In this document: positions 36,397-58,600 of the stretch, piece by piece | Layout: the number at the start of each line of letters is the position of its first letter | How positions within the stretch are numbered: the first letter of the stretch is position 1 | From: Amia ocellicauda | Taxonomy: Eukaryota > Chordata > Actinopteri > Amiiformes > Amiidae | NCBI RefSeq assembly: GCF_036373705.1 | Contig: NC_089857.1 | Coordinates: forward strand, 42,164,784 to 42,228,783 | Length of the DNA stretch: 64,000 nucleotides | Direction: 5' to 3' | Notes under the pieces: generated by a model | Databases searched by the model: none | What the model was told of the DNA's origin: nothing | Seen by the model: the letters and a program-made list of their open reading frames with translations, nothing else | Translations under genes and position numbers: made by a program

Positions 36397-39300
36397 CTAG
36401 AGATTGAAAAAAGTACATCAAAGTACAAATAAAGTACATCATTTTGCATCTATTAGCGGGGGACAAGATTGAAAACAAGATCAATCAATAAAGTTAACAT
36501 CTCAAAAGCCATTAAGAAATTGTGCTCGACTGCGAGATCTGCTAATTCCAGACAAATCGTTTTTCAATTTACTGAACAAAACAGAATTATATTATGTATA
36601 AATGGGAGATCACTTTAGCTTTTACTGCGTCAGCCAACTCTCATCCGGATCAGACTGTCCATGGGGGTTATTCATTGAATACCCTTTTCGAGACAGAAAT
36701 CAAACCTTTCAGGCACCATGATTCCTTGAAACGTGCACAACACACACAATAATGAAACAACACGGTGCTGTCACATGCCATTTGACCCCACTGGGAGAGC
36801 TGCGGGAGACGGACACGGGTGTCGGTGCTGGACTACAGGAGTCTCACCCTGTAGCTGTAGCTGCGTCTGCTCGGAGAAATGCCTGCAGCTCATATGATGC
36901 ACAAGCCGGGCTGAAGAGGGGATGAACGTGTGGGAGAATGAGTGATTGTGAGCCGCTGAGTTCAGCTGGGCTGCAGACACACACACCGAGGTGTCCAGAG
37001 TCATGAATCGCACACACACATTCTCCAGGGCGTTGAGCAATCCAAAAAGCTATTCTGGGAAAGGGAAAAAGCCTGGTTTCATTTCTTTATTCGAATGCAA
37101 TGGGGTCAGTAAAGACACTCAGATAGTAAAACGTCAGTTTGCACTTGGGGACTGATTCTGAGGATGACTCGACCTGATAGAGTCAGCTGTTAAAAATCCT
37201 CGATCGATAATGAAACCATTTCTGCCTAAAATTACTTGGGATTGAAAACAAATCTTTGTAATTATTTAAAGCTCATAGTAAGAAATGATCTCAATTTTAC
37301 AGTAAACACTACATATGTATATATATTTATACACACACAAACATGTTTTTACACATTTCATGACAAAAAGGTATATATACAGACATATATAAAACATTGT
37401 ATATCCCTGTGGTGTTTAACTATGTGTTGAAAGTGTTAAAGACCAGAAAGGCACATTTTTAACACATTAACGGATCACATGAAATATTTTGTTTTTCAGA
37501 ACAATCTCAGTACAGGAGTTTATAAAGTTCAACAGGCATGTATACACATGCCTCCGATGATGGGTCTGGAAAGGGGATGTTTATGTGGTTGCAGGGCTGG
37601 TGTGCGTGTGTGCGTGTGTGTGTGTTTGATTGCTGCAGACCCAGTGTTGTGCCTTAAAATGCTATTCTGATAAATCTGGGTTTCCAATGCATTTAAAAAC
37701 CTGGGTTTATTGCCTTCATGCATTAGGTTCAAAAGACACCAAAATGTAATTTACAGACGGAAATATAATTGATCAAGTCTTAAGTTGTGCAAATCATATA
37801 TAGATAGGTTTTTCTGGGTGAAGATTGTTAGTAGGATACATATGTTCATCTCTTTGTTCATCAGATATTCTCAAGTAGTCTGATAAAAGATATACATCCT
37901 GACATTGGAATCAAGATGTGGGACTATACAATCTGAATACAACACAAGCTTGATTTAAAGCATAGTACCTTCCAACTAGTACCATCACATCTCTGGAAAT
38001 TGATTAAACCTGAATTAAGTCAGTTTTGACCACAAGACACATTCATCTGTGTGTTAGGTTAGCAGGAAGCCTGTCAATGTTTCTATTACAGAAATACAAA
38101 GTACAGTTTGCGGTGAAATTAAATAGGCTACTCATTATGGATCATCTTAACCTTATTAAAAAGCGGTGATAACACAAGTAACAAAATAAATTATTAATAT
38201 TGCTCTGATATGTAAATATTTGCTAATTTATGTTCATCATCCCTGTACTTATAAATCAAACAAAACTTACCTTCTTGTGCAACAGTTGCAATATTACTGA
38301 TTTAAGATCAAATGCACAATATTACCCACATTGGATGACCAATATTGTGCATAACTATATTTCAAATTCCTCCCTCCTCAGCTTTTCAATTCCTTAAGGA
38401 GAAAAAAAACCCGACGATTTCAGTTCAGTGTTTCCCGGTAAAACGGATTTATTTCCCAATCATGGATTTATAAACCAAAAAGGCCGAAACCCTTGGAGAC
38501 GCTGGGCTGCTGGGCTGTTGGACAGGCTGTTGGACAGGCTGTTGGACATGCTGTCTGGCTGTCCACACTGCGCGTCAGCAGGCAGAGAAACCGAAAGCAG
38601 TCTGAGAAACGGTGTTGTCCCAGGAGGAAGTGTCGACACCCCGCGGCGGGCAGCGCGTTTCCACACCCCGCTGGTGTGTTCATTAATTACCGTTAATTGG
38701 AGTCATCTGTCACGTTCACCGCAGTGCATGAAACGGCACCGCCAGGTGTCAATCACACATACAAGGGTGAATATAGATACATTGAATCTCAATTAAAACA
38801 TCTGAAGTTATTCTTTTGCATTTTAAGACGGTGAAAAAATATCCAATCGAAATATATAGATGCGCAAACTCACATATTCGTCTTAGAAACACATCCGAAA
38901 TGTTATAGCCATACTTGGTTTAGTGTACCTTCTTATACACTATACACAACGTATCTGGAACTTTATACAATTATTACAAATGCATCCGTTTAAAGTGTAA
39001 TTGAAATATGTAAACTTACAAGTAGACATTTGTTCTTTTCCAGAATCTATTCGATATCTTTATAATACTGTCTTTTCAACTACTAAAAATCATAAGGAGG
39101 TACCGTTATGCCACTGCAATTAATGAACACAAACTGCAATGACTGCGTTACACGGTTTCTGCTCAGGGCGGCGGCAGCCTGAACGCTCTGGGGGGCATTT
39201 TGGAAACTCAAATCATATTCTTTAATATTTTACTTCCCTATAAAGACATTAAACAATGGAAATATCTCATAATACAATATTATAAACTATGCTACGCATT

Positions 39301-41505
39301 ACTACAGCATTTTCCGATTATAAATGAATGTTATTATCATCAGGGCATTGGCGACAATGTAGCGTCTGAGCCGAGTACTTGAAAGGACCTGAGCCGCCTG
39401 TACAAAGTGGATACGCAGTCACAGATACACGGAGTTGAGTAAAGTATGCGCTAATGCTTACTCTCAACCGACTACTCAATCTGAACATGATCATCATACT
39501 CTTATAAACAAACTGATTCCCTTGGACGCAAGTATACTAAACGGACAGATTACAGGCTATTATTGGTGACTATTTTCTCTACTGCAGCTCAGTTGCATTA
39601 CGATTCAGGGCAATTATGAATACGAGCAAAGTAACATTTTGATCAAATACTATGGCAGCACGTCCATTATTCCGAGCAGAAAGCGGTTTTAAAGACGCTT
39701 TCATTTGTCGCATACATTGGAGCGTCAAGTCCACAATTACCAGCAATGAAAGCAGGTGTCACCGAGGGTATTAGTATCATTGATAGATGTTTTTTGAATC
39801 CAGAATTTTATATATAACATGAATTCATACAATAATTGGTATAGTGTTGTCTATGGGTGTGATTCTCCTCAGATGGTCAGTAATCCAGCGGCTCAGCAGC
39901 CACACAGGCCGCCGCCGCGCACCAGCTCGTCCACTCGACCCTAAATGTTCAAAAAAGTCTGTATCCAAGCAAATCATCAAACTGGGTGGCAATGCCCCCG
40001 CCGTGGCGCCGGCCCGGTTTCTGCTTACCTAGCTTTTTGTTTTGTTATTTTACAGGTAAGATGTACCATTAATAATCCTCTCAAACTGTTGTACGCAATA
40101 GAAGTACAAACAGAAAAAGACCACATTAATAGCGTACAATCGCACACCGCCCAGACGGAAATCACTTCAGACACTCGTTCAATGCGATTCAAGGAGGAAA
40201 ACATCTGACTGGTTAAAACTAATGGTTCCTTTTTCTCTAGGTTTGCCGTTTTCACAAGCTGCCTAAATGAAGACGACCTTTGGCAGCATCAGCTTTAAAA
40301 CCAAATATAAGCAATTCAATCACTTCCAAGGAGTGGGAGACATTTCCAAAGACTAGAAGCGGTTAGATCTGGCCTTAAAAGCAAAGACACCCACAGTACT
40401 TAGAAGCAGCTTCCATCCCAGAGGACTCAAGTTGTATAAATAGGCACAATCAATTCCTGAAAGCCATGCAGGAGCACGTATTTAGTGTTTAAACCACACA
40501 TGCAAAAACTATTTTAAGAGTCTAAATACATTAAAATAAAGTCATGCACATCACTTCAGTAAGCACTTTAACCATTCTACAACTTTTTTCTTGGTAAGAC
40601 TAGTTTTAAATACACAGAAATGATGCTGTTCCACAGTATTTGAAGAATTACTCTGTTGCTACAAGCAGCTTTAAGCAGTCACACCATTTTATTTAACCGT
40701 TTTGCTCAAAACATAGGCTACGTCCATCCTCCAGTCTTTTTCTAGTCAACTTTGCTCTGGATTGGTTAAATTGAGGGGGTGCAGCAACCTGTCAATCACC
40801 AACTTCCACAACTAAATATCTCCAGTGTAATAAAAATCACTTTTTGACCAGAAAGCCTGGTTTATAGATGGTTAAAAACTCTGGTCATGTGAACACACCT
40901 CAATCCAAGATCATGGAAACCCCCCGCTAGGCATCTTAAAATGAGTGAAAGAGTCAACAGAGGTAAACCATGAATCACCTTTATTGTCAGGATTGTACTC
41001 CTGTAACCAGTGCAGCAGTTGTGTCAAAGACAGACATCTTCAGTTCCCGAGAGTCGAGGTCACGTTTAAAATCTCAGTTCTGCCACAGCCCTGAACACAC
41101 GGACAGGACAGGGCTGACAATATGGCACAGAAAAGCAAGCTTAGGCTTAAAAAGGTAAGGAGTTCAAGAACGATTAGGAGTTTATTCACAGTGAGGCTTT
41201 CAGGCAAAACTTTAAATACATACAAGTGCGCAAGAACATCTCTACCAACACTTTCACAACAAGGAACTAAACTTCTCTTTTATTGTAACCGTGAAATACC
41301 AAACACACAAGTCAAAGTAACTATCGGGGCAGGGGGGGAATATTGCACACTTCAGCAATAACCATAGGTTTGAAAACACATTTTTGATCACATCCCAGGG
41401 ACTCGGTGCCTCCTCTTCGACACGTTAAAGTAGGGCTATTCATCTTCAGTTCAATTTAATTAACACAAATCCAAACTTCTACAAGGCCAGCACATTTTAC
41501 TACAG
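36397..41505. other. Intergenic region between gene B and ddx4
   Basis: The signal-peptide exon of gene B has an acceptor (ctctag) just upstream, so a 5' UTR exon should lie further out, but I cannot place it. A short tandem array (about 14-bp units, 'gctgttggacag') lies near 38515-38550 in a GC-richer patch (38480-38700). A moderately GC-rich patch is at 39890-40030. No coding exon is supported. Confidence 0.5.
38513..38555. repeat. Short tandem repeat, 'gctgttggacag' units
   Basis: Three consecutive near-identical units of about 14 bp in a GC-rich patch upstream of gene B. Confidence 0.8.
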
Positions 41506-41511
41506 TTTATT
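41506..41511 (-). terminator. Candidate polyadenylation signal of ddx4
   Basis: AATAAA on the minus strand, 282 nt after the ddx4 stop codon. Other copies occur further downstream, so the choice is not certain. Confidence 0.3.
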
Positions 41512-41792
41512 CCCTAAAGAAACATCAACATTTTCTACTTGCTTAAAAAGAAACCAAAAGAAAATAAAATTTCAAAACCGCACAGCACAAAATAAAGCAT
41601 TAAAATAAAAATAAAGGTTTTAGCCTAGATTTAAAGTAGTCATATGGATTAAAACAAAACTGGAATTTCAAACTGTAGGTCTGCGTGCGGATCTGGCGAT
41701 GCATCCCAGTCACAACACTTAGGGTGAGAGAAACAAAAAAACAGACTCAATTCAACTTGGAACAAAACGCAAACAAAAAGTATCCAATCAAA

Positions 41793-50449
<8,657 letters not shown>

Positions 50450-50499
50450 TCTTTGTCGGGATATATGCTAGAATGAAGAAAGATAGAGATATACATAGG

Positions 50500-51660
50500 A
50501 TGGATAGATAGATACACACGGTGGGGATTTCCAGTTCGGCTTTTTTCACCCGCCCCCTGGTCCCGGTGTGGACACGGGATTTACCCCCCTCCCGGTATTA
50601 AGACTTTAAAGTCATTTCCCAAACGATACATAATACACTCTTCACAGATTGTACGCGCTGCCATTTTAAACCCACTCGGAAAACCTCGGGCATGACAACA
50701 CATTCAAATAAAAGATAAAATGGAGGGGCGCACGCAGTCGTGACGTTTACACGACACTGGCAATGGAAAGGTCAAACCCACACGCCGGCCATTTTGTCGC
50801 AGATCAGTCTGGACTAGCGCGCATGCGTGCACGTTTAAGCCGAATTGGATATTTTGGCACACGACGGTTCGTTTTAAAACTATTTCAGCTGCACCGGGAT
50901 CACATTTAGCAACATCTACATTTTAAAAAGCGAGATAAGACTCAACACTGCATCAAGATGGCCGCCACTCGTATTGTACCTTGCCGCCACTTTAAATTAT
51001 GCTATATTTCATACTGTACATGACCAAAAAACAATACTAGTACCACAATACAGTGAATGACCAAATAATACAGGTTTGACTTAAAATGACTTGTGTACCA
51101 CAACCGAGGCCTCCGCCGTCAGGAGGCCTGAATGCCCATAATTCACGCATTAAGCGCCGCACTGCGCAGTGCAACTCCCGGGCTGTGAACACGCATCCGC
51201 GCAGTCCTTCCACATGCCAGGTTGTGGGTGACTTTTTTATTTGAGATTATATCGATACACATCTTAAACTCCGCAAAGACAAAAACACGACCATCGCTCA
51301 TGACATCTCGACAGCCCACCGCAACCAGACTCACGACGTGCAGCCGCCCGGCCTGCCTCTATAATGCGGATTTAAAGTGTTAAAGTGTCACTTCGCCTAA
51401 AGACGCCCAAACTGCGGTATGAAACAGTGGTTTGGCGGGCAGGCGGTGCCGGTCGGTCGGTCACTCACTCACTCGTCTCCACACGCCGGGCGAGGGTCGG
51501 GCGGACAGGCGGCGCTCCGGACGCGAAGGGAACGGCGGGAAACTCACACGTGGGTTATATCCGGGCTTTTTCCTCCGGACGTGACGACGCGCGTCACACC
51601 TGCGTCAGGGCGGCGGCCTGTGATCGCACTTCCTTCCTGTAACACTCGGTCCCGAACATG
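50500..51660 (-). promoter_or_regulatory. CpG-rich upstream region, likely ddx4 promoter
   Basis: CpG density is high around 50540-50860 and 51100-51640. 'caagatggccgcc' at 50954-50966 resembles a YY1 site. Possible minus-strand donors for a non-coding ddx4 exon (gtgagt) occur near 51463-51475 and 51540-51545; I cannot choose between them. Confidence 0.5.
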
Positions 51661-52412
51661 TGTGCGGTGTGTACATGTTACACATATTACAGCAACCAAT
51701 CGTATGTGCATGTTTTGTTTTGTTTTTAATTAAATTCCCTTTTCTTATGTGTTCACTTATGCCTTGCTGATTGCTGCGGTTTATTACAGTAATATTACAG
51801 TACTTGCCCGTCTTTACCTTATTTGTCCAGTTACATTAATTGTGATTAAAACAAAGGTCGGTTAATTCTATAGGATGATCAATTAAGGTGTATTAACAGA
51901 CGTTTTGATTGGAAGCGGTATTTGTTTTAAGTGTCCTTTGACGGTTTTGTATGTGAACAGAAATAGAGAAAATGCTATTTAAAACAATCTGCCCACTCTG
52001 CACTTCAACTGAACCACACAGTGACCCCCTGACGCAATTGCCTCCCCACACAGTGACCTGCCCACAAAAATGTAGTAGCAGACAAATTAAATAGTGTCAG
52101 AGTGGACACAAATGCCGCTGCCTTATCCTTTACCATATCATTTACTCACTTACCCCTACGTCACTGCCGTGTCAGCTTAAAATGTGCATTGTCTGTAATG
52201 AGTATCTATGGAGAAAACTATCTACAAGGATACTAATATATTAACAGAGAGTATTTCCACCTTTGCTTGTACTGTTATTGAAATGTGCGGGGCGTGTGGC
52301 ATGTTTTGCACGAAAACAACGTACGTAAGTTGTTTATTCATTCTTTTATAGTATCACGTAAATCGCACAAACCGGCAGCGGCAACGTCTTAACTCAGCTG
52401 ACCGGGTGAAGT

Positions 52413-52492
52413 GCACTCTGGGAAGTGTAGTTCTGTGGCACACTTTCTGCCAACAGGCGCACGGACCCTAAAACTACAGATCCCAGGATGCA
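52413..52492. promoter_or_regulatory. Inverted pair of ZNF143/THAP11-like sites
   Basis: On the plus strand, 52473-52492 reads ACTACAGATCCCAGGATGCA. On the minus strand, 52432-52413 reads AACTACACTTCCCAGAGTGC. Both match the known SBS pattern ACTACA-n-n-TCCCA-n-n-n-TGC of vertebrate promoters bound by ZNF143 and THAP11. The pair is just upstream of the slc38a9 leader exon. Confidence 0.65.
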
Positions 52493-52499
52493 CTGCGGT

Positions 52500-52599
52500 G
52501 TGCAGGCACGTTCGCTTTATAGTCGCATTGTTTCCTGTTATCAAAACAATGTTTGGTGTGAGGGTTCCTGTCATCTGTCTGGGTGTCTGTGGGGTTGAG
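52500..52599 (+). other. slc38a9: Probable 5' UTR exon of slc38a9
   Basis: A good donor (GAG|gtgagt) follows 52599, about 110 bp after the paired promoter motifs. The first coding exon has an acceptor (ttcccag at 55576), so an upstream leader exon is required. The transcription start is only estimated. Confidence 0.5.
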
Positions 52600-55576
52600 G
52601 TGAGTAACAGCGATTTCGTTTCACTATATTATGATCTTGCACTTTTAGATCGACTTTCAGGGCATGTCGAGGATCAAAGCGTTGTGGATGTCGCACGGTT
52701 TAAGATTTTACAGGTAACTTGACATCAGGGAACAGATTTCAGTCACGTCAATGAATCCTGTGCTGGATGTGCTTGGAAGAAAACAACACGTATATCGACT
52801 GGAATTCCCCGATTTGAACAAGTTGCATGCGTGGAAGCAACCATTTGAATTAAAATCAAGTTCGTCTAGTTAAAATAATTAAAATAAACATTGGCAAACT
52901 CATCCCTGAGTTTCAAATGGGTTTCAGATGTGCTGATTTAATGAGTAGTCTGCAACATAATTATAGTTCACAATGCTTGTGCACTTTATTGTCACAGATA
53001 GTTATCTAGTTACAACAGTGTATAGGCTATGACTATGAAATAATCTAATATATTTGCATTAGACTTAATTCTAGCCAGGAACAGACCAATAAAAACAGTA
53101 AAATGTGAAGTTCTGAAACTGAATGCCTTTTTTCTTTTAAGACAAAACAAAAAAATAAACAAATGCAAGTTTGTCTGCAGATGGAGTGATTCCCACTGGT
53201 ACAATACATTACTTTTGTGCGGCAATATAGCGAGATCTTTAAATCATATAAGTTCATAGTGTCAGTGCCCAGTACAACACACGTGTTTGTCTATGAATTG
53301 TAGGAAGGGATTGTGAATTCTAGCACATACACCCCATTTCTTAGAAAGGACGAGTACTTCTAGTAGTGTGTTTCGAAATGGATCTTCACAAAATGCTTGA
53401 GGATGAGAGTTTTTTCATCATAACCCACCCAGGTTTTGCTCCCACTGAAAACACACATACACTACTGCAGGTACCAGCTGCACTCATCCTATGATTATTA
53501 TAAATTGTGTGTCATTATCATCCACAGTTTGTGGTTTTATGTCCTTGCCAAGCATTGTTATGCCTCTCTGGCTGGCTTCTTCTCTCAAAATGTTGGGCTA
53601 ATGTTTAAATAAAGCAAGGTAAATGCAAAGGTTAAACATTAAACTGGCGCAATAATATTTTTTCTTCGATTCTTACTGGTTGGTATATTAGAAAAACACA
53701 TTCAGCATAAAGCTTGATTCTGGACTGTAAAATGTTCTCCCGTGATTTTCTGTGTAGCAGACAGCATGATGCCCTTTGATCCGTTTAGTCACGTTTTGCA
53801 CAGTAAACTTCTTGACAAACAAGCATGAATGTAAGTACAACAAAATAGACGCATGCATTTGCGTAATATATTACAAAAGGGCAGAAAATGAGGATCAGGA
53901 AATGTAAATCTACAGAAGTTTGGAAGATTACTTCCCATTTTAAAACAGGGAATCCCTATTGTGGAAAACGTGTTGCCGCAAGTCTGAGAAAGTCAATTGT
54001 AATTCATGCATGTAAGTGTAGCACCTGTGTACTACAGAATGAAATGAAAGTGAACAATCACATTGGCCTACCTTCATGCTATTTTGCAAACAAGTAAATG
54101 CACATAATATAAAATATCAAACTTTGTGATTCTAAAGCCCTGGTTTAAACCCATTGATGGCCCTTACGTATGCTTTTTTCTTCCTGTTATCATTATTTGT
54201 GAATGGCTTTTAAAAAGAGCAGTAGAGAACTGAGCGATTAGCAAGGGCAAGTTACAATATCCCTTCCAGAAACCTTTCCATGAAAGTAATCTATAGCAAT
54301 ACAATACTAGATGACACTTGCTGTCCCCAGTGGTATTTTGGATGCATCCCTCCCATTAAATGCTGAATAAAACAGAACTGATCCTTTAATTCCTATGCCC
54401 TGTGTCTGCATATGTCTTTACTGGGACATATTTTCAGACTGACCATCCTTTTAAGAGTGTGATCATGGCGATGTGGAAATTACTCATCAGTCCCTGGTTT
54501 AATCCAGACAGTATACTATTTTCTGTGACAGCATTTAACTGCCTCTCAGCCGTTTCACTTCTCCTTTTCTTCTATATCATCATTATTCACAGCAAGGTCT
54601 AAAAAGCAGCGTGCTCGTAAGCACATTTGAGAATCTACAGGAAATGCAGAGCATGGCAAATGTGCCCTCTTGTTTCTCCCTGCGCCGTTTCTGTTAGCCG
54701 GGACTTTTCAGTTCAGTGCTATGAACCCTGTTCAGCGTTGACACACTAAAAAGGCAGGGTGTGTAATTTGGAAGCCACCGAGACATTTGCAGGGAATTTA
54801 ATTCATAACGGCTTTCTGTACCATGACAAGATTGGTTCTACTTGGAAACAATTTGATCTGCTTATGCGGTCTATCGGTCAGCCCTTCAGTGAACTTGTCC
54901 TCTGTGCATGGTGGCCAAACTGGTGAGATCTATCTGTCGAGGAGGCGAGGACACATACTGTATCAGTTATCCCTTTGTGTCCTTACACTTTATTTTTGTT
55001 TTTGTTTTTTATTGGTCAAAGTGTGGAGTGAGTAGACATAACTTAATGAGGTAAGTGGTTTTCTGATTTATCACTAATAATTCACTCTGTTAATAAATGT
55101 TCCACCATATCATAGTTGCAGCTTAATGTGTGCGCTGTTAACATCATTATTTTAAATGTTCCTGCGTTGTTCATGAATAGAAAAAGCTAATACAAATTTT
55201 AAAATGTTGATATAAGTGTATATGTGTCTGAGACCTATATTGTATATAAGCTGTTTAGGTTTAACTAATTGAAGTATGATTGTGTGAAGCTTTTTTGTGA
55301 AATAACTACTACAATAAAGGAACTGTGAGAAGTGCATCCCTCCTTTTCAAATGAAGACTCGATTGAAACATAATTTGATAAACCTGCTGCAAGCTGGAGT
55401 ATGACTTAATAACCCTTTCATGAAATCAATTCAAAATCGAACCATACATTTCAGCTTGGTTTGTTTTCACCAGATGAACAGTAATCTGGTGACCAAACCG
55501 CCTGTTTCCAGTGCCGAGTTCTTGTGTTGTTTCTCTGGTGTGCAGCGTGCATAATCGGCATTCCTTTCGTTCCCAG
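52600..55576. other. Probable first intron of slc38a9
   Basis: About 3 kb of AT-rich unique-looking sequence. I see no transposon with clear ends and no exon with splice and homology support. Confidence 0.5.
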
Positions 55577-55616
55577 TAATGAAGTGTAAATGAAACCCTG
55601 CTGACCGCCGACAACC

Positions 55617-58600
55617 ATGGAAGACGATGTGAAACCGCTGCTTGCGTCCGAGAGAGCTGGAGAGAGCTATGCGGGAGCCGAGCGCAGTGTCTTGGAGTCC
55701 TTTGACCCCAGGTCTAAAAGGTACCGCTGTCGCTGTCGTTGGCAGTTCAGCAGGACAGAGCTCGGTAGAATTGTATTTATTTTCTGTGTCTGTTTATTGA
55801 TTTAAAGAGGAAATCTTGAGCACCCTTAACCCTTTTAGAATAATGGAGTAAATAAATAAAGGTGCACAACGCTGAGCTCTGAAAGGGAACTCCCCTGTCA
55901 GTGAGCGGGTATCGCTGAGTGACGATGCTTTAGACCTGGCTTGAAGCTCAGGCTTGTGTTGCTCGGTATTTGGCAGCTCCAATCTCGCTGACATTAAAAG
56001 GGAAGGGAAATTCTTGCAGGTTTTGGAATCGTGTTCTCTTTCACACTCCGCTTCCCAGTCCTTCACTTCCACTGTGGAGAGATTTGCTGACGGGTACATG
56101 CTCCCCACAGATAACACACTGACCTCAATTCTGAGGAAATGCAATTATCACATGGTCCATTATCCTTGGCCAGGCCCTACAGCACGGCCAGCTGAGTAAC
56201 AAGTCGTTATTAATTCATTAATCCTGTAGGTATTTCACAAGCGCCACGCAGCAGGGCGGATCATTAGACGGTGACAGTGCGCGCTTTTCCAAACCCGTTA
56301 CCTCACTCCTTGTTTGTCCTGATAGCGCAGCAATGGGAGGAATATTTTTAAGTGTGAAGAATGCAGTGTAATGGAAAACAAGCTGTGCGAGTATCGCTAC
56401 ACTCTTATCAACGGGGAAATACTTTTCTTAAAGGAGTAGAATAAATTGTCAGGTTACTCAGGTCTATATAGAGTGTCATGAACCAGGTAAAACCTCCAGA
56501 ACGCCTTCAGCAGCCTGCAGTTCAGAAGGTTGAGATAGAAAGTCAATTGGAAAATAATGACCAGGTCAGAAATAGGAGTCGTCTCTTCTGTGTGTGCTAC
56601 AGTTACGTTTAGTTTCATTTCTTTTTTCTGTCTCTTCCTATTGGTTAGTAGAACCTTTAAACGTCTGCGTTTTCTTACATCCCAAAAAGGTGGTGTATGT
56701 TTTTTCTGCTACAAGTATTGAAAACAATCCAGCAGAGTCTATCAGGTTTTGACTGAAGTGGCTAAAGTCCAAATGATGGAGTTAAATACGTCAATAATCC
56801 CTGACCATACGCAGAAATCTCCTCCAGTTCCTCAGCTATGTGTACTTGCAGACACAGTTCAGGTTTCAGATCTGCAAAGAAGGCCACGTAGTCGCAAAAC
56901 TCAGAATGATGAATCATCCTTTTCAGAAAAAATGCAGTTAATTATATTATTCACTTTCTTTATAGACCAGGTTTATGACAAACATGTGCTTGGCTACAGT
57001 ATATGAGGCAATTCTAAAGTCATGGGTTACTGATTGAAGCTGATTGAAACTTTTGTGCAAATATCCAAACAATTTGATGTTTTTTAGTCTGGCAGCCTAA
57101 CTGGAGCTTATGTTTTCTAAAATAATACAGACCTTTCTTAAATCTAAATCTCACTGGCTTAAAGATGATGATTGACTGTTATTTACACTCTCGAGGAAAG
57201 TAAAACCTGTTGAGTTACTAGAAGCGGTTGCATTAGAATCTAAAATATGAGACATAGAATTAGACACACAATTGTGGGAATTTGGGAGAAGCTGCCCAGT
57301 TGAATCTTTGGGTTCCTTCAAGAAATTAATGAATTGATGAAACTGTAATTTCAATTCGCTCGTAGGGCCAGACTGAAGAAAGATGTGCTCAGTGCCTTCA
57401 CCCAGTTATAACCCTTCTTCAGTCCCAGGCGGGTGTGTCGGCCTGCTTGTTAAGTGTGTTGTGCTTCCAGCCAGCTAAAGGTGAAAGTGGCATTAGGCGT
57501 TACTCATGTATGTACAGATGGATGGATGCTTTGCGTCTGTGCCTGTGAAAGCAGGTTTGTGCATTCGTCATGATGAGGTGAACTGGCCAGCCACTGTCCA
57601 CGCTCAAGCCATCTCCTCCTCGCCCCGCACAGGCCTTTCCACGTGGAGCCGCGCAACATCGTAGAGGAGGACGCCCAGGAGCGAGTGTCGGCCGAGGCCT
57701 CGGTGATGAGCAGCAGGGTGCACTACTACGGCCGGCTCACCGGCTCCTCGGACAGACTGCTGGTAGGGCTTCCTCTCAGGGCCGTCTCTCAGGGACCCAA
57801 GATGATGTACGTTTTCTAACTATGGCTTCCCAGAAGGATGGAGCTCTTTTTTGGGTACTTGTTAGCTTGCATCTGTCCAATAGCACTGGGGAGCAGGAGA
57901 GACCCCAAATCCTTTTCACCGACTCACAGAGGACACACTGTTAACTGGGTGTGTTTTCTGACGGATTTACTGTCTTTGTATTCCACGCCAGGTTCCTCCG
58001 GACCATGTGATCCCCGGGCCCGAGGAGATTTATGTTTACAGCCCCCTGGGGACGGCCTTCAAAGTGGAAGGAAGTGTTGATGGGTCTGGAAAGAACCCTA
58101 GCATCGTCACCATGTATGTATCCCGAACCCTCAGGCTGGCCGGGCCTGTCGTTCAATAAGCATGAGATCCCGTGCTTGCTCTGTGTAGGCTAAATTATCT
58201 ATAATGCAGTGGAGATCATAATCTAAAACCATGTCATGTGGTGAATACAGGGACAGATACTTTTACGACATTTTGTGAGAACATATTTGAGCAAAATCAC
58301 TTTGATGCATTTCCCAAAATCAAACACTATCCCTTGTCAGTTTAAAAGCCCTTAGTGCAGGGATGGCGAACCTGTGGCACGCAGAGCCATATAGTTTGGC
58401 ATGCCAACTGAGCGGCTATCTGCATTTTTTGCCAGCCCGCCCCTCAATTGTCTAAACTGATTGACACTTTAGAAAACCAGTCAGTATATTTGGCAGTGAC
58501 GGCATCACCCCCAAGTCATTGATCAGCGCTCACGTTATATTCCAAATATTAATGCTTTAGGTCGGGTTCTTGTGCGTAGATTTTCAGTTATGCGCAGAAC

